DNA from: Nemertoderma westbladi
Lineage: Eukaryota > Xenacoelomorpha > Nemertodermatida > Nemertodermatidae
Assembly: GCA_032718475.1 (NCBI GenBank)
Contig: JAUCBJ010000488.1
Coordinates: 1 to 64,000, forward strand
DNA: 64,000 bases
Reading direction: 5' to 3'
Shown here: piece by piece, positions 59,501 through 64,000 of the stretch
Layout: each line of letters starts with the position of its first letter
How positions within the stretch are numbered: the first letter of the stretch is position 1
Notes under the pieces: model-generated
Databases searched by the model: none
What the model was told of the DNA's origin: nothing
What the model saw: only the letters and a program-made list of their open reading frames with translations
Made by a program: the position numbers and the translations under genes

Positions 59501-62500
59501 TTAGCGGTGTCAGAGTCAGGGTGGTACAAGTAAAATAAAGTTAGCGGTGTCAGAGTCAGGGTGGTACAAGTAAAATAAAGTTAGCGGTGCCAGAGTCAGG
59601 GTGGTACAAGTAAAATAAAGTTAGCGGTGTCAGAGTCAGGGTGGTACAAATAAAATAAAGTTAGCGGTGTCAGAGTCAGGGTGGTACAAGTAAAATAAAG
59701 TTAGCGTGTCAGTGTCAAGGTGGTACAAGTAAAATAAAGTTAGCGGTGTCAGAGTCAGGGTGGTACAAGTAAAATAAAGTTAGCGGTGTCAGAGTCAGGG
59801 TGATACAAGTAAAATAAAGTTAGCGGTGTCAGAGTCAGGGTGGTACAAGTAAAATAAAGTTAGCGGTGTCAGAGTCAGGGTGGTACAAGTAAAATAAAGT
59901 TAGCGGTGTCAGAGTCAGAGTGGTACAAGTAAAATAAAGTTAGCGGTGTCAGAGTCAGGGTGGTACAAGTAAAATAAAGTTAGCGTGTCAGTGTCATGGT
60001 GGTACAAGTAAAATAAAGTTAGCGGTGTCAGAGTCAGGATGGTACAAGTAAAATAAGGTTAGCGGTGTCAGTGTCAGGGTGGTACAAGTAAAATAAAGTT
60101 AGCGGTGTCAGTGTCAGGGTGGTACAAGTAAAATAAAGTTAGCGGTGTCAGTGTCAGGGTGGTACAAGTAAAATAAAGTTAGCGTGTCAGTGTCAGGGTG
60201 GTACAAGTAAAGAAAGTTAGCGGTGTCAGGGTGGTACAAGTAAAATAAAGTTAGCGTGTCAGTGTCAGGGTGGTACAAGTAAAATAAAGTTAGCGGTGTC
60301 AGGGTGGTACAAGTAAAATAAAGTTAGCGTGTCAGTGTCAGGGTGGTACAAGTAAAATAAAGTTAGCGGTGTCAGGGTGGTATAAGTAAAATAAAGTTAG
60401 CGTGTCAGAGTCAGGGTGGTACAAGTAAAATACAGTTAGCGGTGTCAGTGTCAGGGTGGTACAAGTAAAAGAAACTTAGCGGTGTCAGAGTCAGGGTGGT
60501 ACAAGTAAAATAAAGTTAGCGGTGTCAGAGTCAGGGTGGTACAAGTAAAATAAAGTTAGCGGTGTCAGAGTCAGGGTGGTACAAGTAAAATAAAGTTAGC
60601 GGTGTCAGAGTTAGGGTGGTACAAGTAAAATAAAGTTAGCGGTGTCAGAGTCAGGGTGGTACAAGTAAAATAAAGTTAGCGGTGTCAGAGTTAGGGTGGT
60701 AAAAGTAAAATAAAGTTAGCGGTGTCAGAGTCAGGGTGGTACAAGTAAAATAAAGTTAGCGGTGTCAGAGTTAGGGTGGAACAAGTAAAATAAAGTTAGC
60801 GGTGTCAGAGTCAGGGTGGTACAAGTAAAATAAAGTTAGCGGTGTCAGAGTCAGGGTGGTACAAGTAAAATAAAGTTAGCGGTGTCAGAGTTAGGGTGGT
60901 ACAAGTAAAATAAAGTTAGCGGTGTCAGAGTCAGGGTGGTACAAGTAAAATAATGTTAGCGGTGTCAGAGTCAGGGTGGTACAAGTAAAATAAAGTTAGC
61001 GTGTCAGTGTCAGGGTGGTACAAGTAAAATAAAGTTAGCGGTGTCAGAGTCAGGGTGGTACAAGTAAAATAAAGTTAGCGGTGTCAGAGTCAGGGTGGTA
61101 CAAGTAAAATAAAGTTAGCGTGTCAGTGTCAGGGTGGTACAAGTAAAATAAAGTTAGCGGTGTCAGAGTCAGGGTGGTACAAGTAAAATAAAGTTAGCGG
61201 TGTCAGAGTCAGGGTGGTACAAGTAAAATAAAGTTAGCGGTGTCAGAGTCAGGGTGGTACAAGTAAAATAAAGTTAGCGGTGTCAGAGTCAGGGTGGTAC
61301 AAGTAAAATAAAGTTAGCGTGTCAGTGTCATGGTGGTACAAGTAAAATAAAGTTAGCGGTGTCAGAGTCAGGGTGGTACAAGTAAAATAAAGTTAGCGGT
61401 GTCAGTGTCAGGGTGGTACAAGTAAAATAAAGTTAGCGGTGTCAGTGTCAGGGTGGTACAAGTAAAATAAAGTTAGCGGTGTCAGTGTCAGGGTGGTACA
61501 AGTAAAATAAAGTTAGCGTGTCAGTGTCAGGGTGGTACAAGTAAAGAAAGTTAGCGGTGTCAGGGTGGTACAAGTAAAATAAAGTTAGCGTGTCAGTGTC
61601 AGGGTGGTACAAGTAAAATAAAGTTAGCGGTGTCAGGGTGGTACAAGTAAAATAAAGTTAGCGTGTCAGTGTCAGGGTGGTACAAGTAAAATAAAGTTAG
61701 CGGTGTCAGGGTGGTATAAGTAAAATAAAGTTAGCGTGTCAGAGTCAGGGTGGTACAAGTAAAATAAAGTTAGCGGTGTCAGTGTCAGGGTGGTACAAGT
61801 AAAAGAAACTTAGCGGTGTCAGAGTCAGGGTGGTACAAGTAAAATAAAGTTAGCGGTGTCAGAGTCAGGGTGGTACAAGTAAAATAAAGTTAGCGGTGTC
61901 AGAGTCAGGGTGGTACAAGTAAAATAAAGTTAGCGGTGTCAGAGTTAGGGTGGTACAAGTAAAATAAAGTTAGCGGTGTCAGAGTCAGGGTGGTACAAGT
62001 AAAATAAAGTTAGCGGTGTCAGAGTTAGGGTGGTAAAAGTAAAATAAAGTTAGCGGTGTCAGAGTCAGGGTGGTACAAGTAAAATAAAGTTAGCGGTGTC
62101 AGAGTTAGGGTGGAACAAGTAAAATAAAGTTAGCGGTGTCAGAGTCAGGGTGGTACAAGTAAAATAAAGTTAGCGGTGTCAGAGTCAGGGTGGTACAAGT
62201 AAAATAAAGTTAGCGGTGTCAGAGTTAGGGTGGTACAAGTAAAATAAAGTTAGCGGTGTCAGAGTCAGGGCGGTACAAGTAAAATAATGTTAGCGGTGTC
62301 AGAGTCAGGGTGGTACAAGTAAAATAAAGTTAGCGTGTCAGTGTCAGGGTGGTACAAGTAAAATAAAGTTAGCGGTGTCAGAGTCAGGGTGGTACAAGTA
62401 AAATAAAGTTAGCGGTGTCAGAGTCAGGGTGGTACAAGTAAAATAAAGTTAGCGGTGTCAGAGTCAGGGTGGTACAAGTAAAATAAAGTTAGCGGTGTCA

Positions 62501-64000
62501 GGGTGGTATAAGTAAAATAAAGTTAGCGGTGTCAGAGTCAGGGTGGTACAAGTAAAACAAAGTTAGCGGTGTCAGTGTCAGGGTGGTACAAGTAAAATAA
62601 AGTTAGCGGTGTCAGTGTCAGGGTGGTACAAGTAAAATAAAGTTAGCGGTGTCAGAGTCAGGGTGGTACAAGTAAAATAAAGTTAGCGGTGTCAGAGTCA
62701 GGGTGGTACAAGTAAAATAAAGTTAGCGGTGTCAGAGTCAGGGTGGTACAAGTAAAATAAAGTTAGCGGTGTCAGAGTCAGGGTGGTACAAGTAAAATAA
62801 AGTTAGCGGTGTCAGAGTCAGGGTGGTACAAGTAAAATAAAGTTAGCGGTGTCAGGGTGGTATAAGTAAAATAAAGTTAGCGGTGTCAGAGTCAGGGTGG
62901 TACAAATAAAACAAAGTTAGCGGTGTCAGTGTCAGGGTGGTACAAGTAAAATAAAGTTAGCGGTGTCAGAGTCAGGGTGGTACAAGTAAAATAAAGTTAG
63001 CGGTGTCAGAGTCAGGGTGGTACAAGTAAAATAAAGTTAGCGGTGTCAGGGTGGTATAAGTAAAATAAAGTTAGCGGTGTCAGAGTCAGGGTGGTACAAG
63101 TAAAACAAAGTTAGCGGTGTCAGTGTCAGGGTGGTACAAGTAAAATAAAGTTAGCGGTGTCAGTGTCAGGGTGGTACAAGTAAAATAAAGTTAGCGGTGT
63201 CAGAGTCAGGGTGGTACAAGTAAAATAAAGTTAGCGGTGTCAGTGTCAGGGTGGTACAAGTAAAATAAAGTTAGCGGTGTCAGAGTCAGGGTGGTACAAG
63301 TACAAGTAAAATAAAGTTAGCGTGTCAGTGTCAGGGTGGTACAAGTAAAATAAAGTTAGCGGTGTCAGAGTCAGGGTGGTACAAGTAAAACAAAGTTAGC
63401 GGTGTCAGAGTCAGGGTGGTACAAGTAAAATAAAGTTAGCGTGTCAGTGTTAGGGTGGTACAAGTAAAATAAAGTTAGCGTGTCAGTGTCAGGGTGGTAC
63501 AAGTAAAATAAAGTTAGCGGTGTCAGGGTGGTATAAGTAAAATAAAGTTAGCGTGTCAGAGTCAGGGTGGTACAAATAAAATAAAGTTAGCGGTGTCAGT
63601 GTCAGGGTGGTACAAGTAAAATAAACTTAGCGGTGTCAGAGTCAGGGTGGTACAAGTAAAACAAAGTTAGCGCTGTCAGTGTCAGGGTGGTACAAGTAAA
63701 ATAAAGTTAGCGGTGTCAGTGTCAGGGTGGTACAAGTAAAATAAAGTTAGCGCTGTCAGTGTCAGGGTGGTACAAGTAAAATAAAGTTAGCGGTGTCAGT
63801 GTCAGAGTGGTACAAGTAAAATAAAGTTAGCGGTGTCAGAGTCAGGGTGGTACAAGTAAAACAAAGTTAGCGGTGTCAGAGTCAGGGTGGTACAAGTAAA
63901 ATAAAGTTAGCGGTGTCAGGGTGGTACAAGTAAAATAAAGTTAGCGGTGTCAGTGTCAGGGTGGTACAAGTAAAATAAAGTTAGCGTGTCAGTGTCAGGG
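41551..64000. repeat. 40-bp tandem array, continuing past the window end
   Basis: Roughly 570 copies of a 40-bp unit, plus strand AGTTAGCGGTGTCAGAGTCA followed by GGGTGGTACAAGTAAAATAA. Two common variants are 39 bp (GCGTGTCAG) and 34 bp (a missing GAGTCA). It lies in the intron upstream of E1. The unit has stops in most frames, so no long ORF occurs. Private base changes mark higher-order duplications of 7,320 bp and 1,334 bp (see findings). I could not match the unit to any exon in the window; the exon before E1, which might be the parent, is not included. Confidence 0.97.

Noticed and set aside
41551-64000. Telomeric or CRISPR-type array
   Set aside because: TTAGGGTGG appears only as a point variant of TCAGGGTGG. 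Units are contiguous with no unique spacers, and the context is a spliced animal gene.
1-64000. tRNA, rRNA or bacterial-type regulatory features
   Set aside because: None was recognised on either strand.

Overview
This is a window of an invertebrate animal genome: spliced genes, long AT-rich introns and animal-type transposons. It holds no bacterial features. The species cannot be named from the sequence. The only host gene found is a minus-strand MAP4K3/MAP4K5-type (GLK/KHS/happyhour) kinase. It spans nearly the whole window, and both its ends lie outside. Five exons splice in perfect phase. E1 (41260-39829) encodes the end of the kinase domain, a proline-rich linker and the start of the CNH (citron homology) domain. 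E2 (39692-39582), E3 (17164-17028), E4 (9375-9204) and E5 (4196-4057) encode further CNH. E2 to E5 were found by reading splice junctions and are too short for simple ORF calling. Together they give about 664 continuous residues.

Layout from left to right: unique sequence (1-674); an array of a 42-bp repeat (675-4056) touching the 3' edge of E5; E5; a small 31-bp repeat array split by an RTE-like LINE (4378-9065) that carries a second, inverted LINE copy; E4; a 27-bp repeat array (about 9466-10769); a decayed 5'-truncated Ty3/Gypsy element (10770-13480); AT-rich sequence; a decayed piggyBac-type transposase (15258-16321); E3; an 18.7-kb array of a 44-bp repeat (17165-35829) interrupted by a 3.19-kb TIR transposon (35830-39022) and ending at 39283; E2; E1; then a 22.4-kb array of a 40-bp repeat (41551 to the window end).

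The main discovery is that three of the arrays are made from exon edges of the gene that contains them. The 44-bp unit equals the first 44 nt of E3, with one C-to-G change that makes a splice-acceptor-like TTACAG|GG in each copy (roughly 430 copies). The 42-bp unit is the last ~37 nt of E5 plus GTGAG, so most copies carry a CAG|GTGAG donor (roughly 80 copies). The 31-bp unit is the last bases of E4 plus its GTTAGT donor (about 8-9 copies). One gene has therefore repeatedly amplified its own splice sites into intronic minisatellites. The 27-bp and 40-bp arrays show no convincing exon origin in what can be seen here.

All of the long 'ORFs' in the arrays come from stop-free repeat units and should not be taken as genes. 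One fact does matter: the reading frame of E3 stays open upstream through the array to about 20699, so upstream acceptor use could add repetitive protein without a stop.
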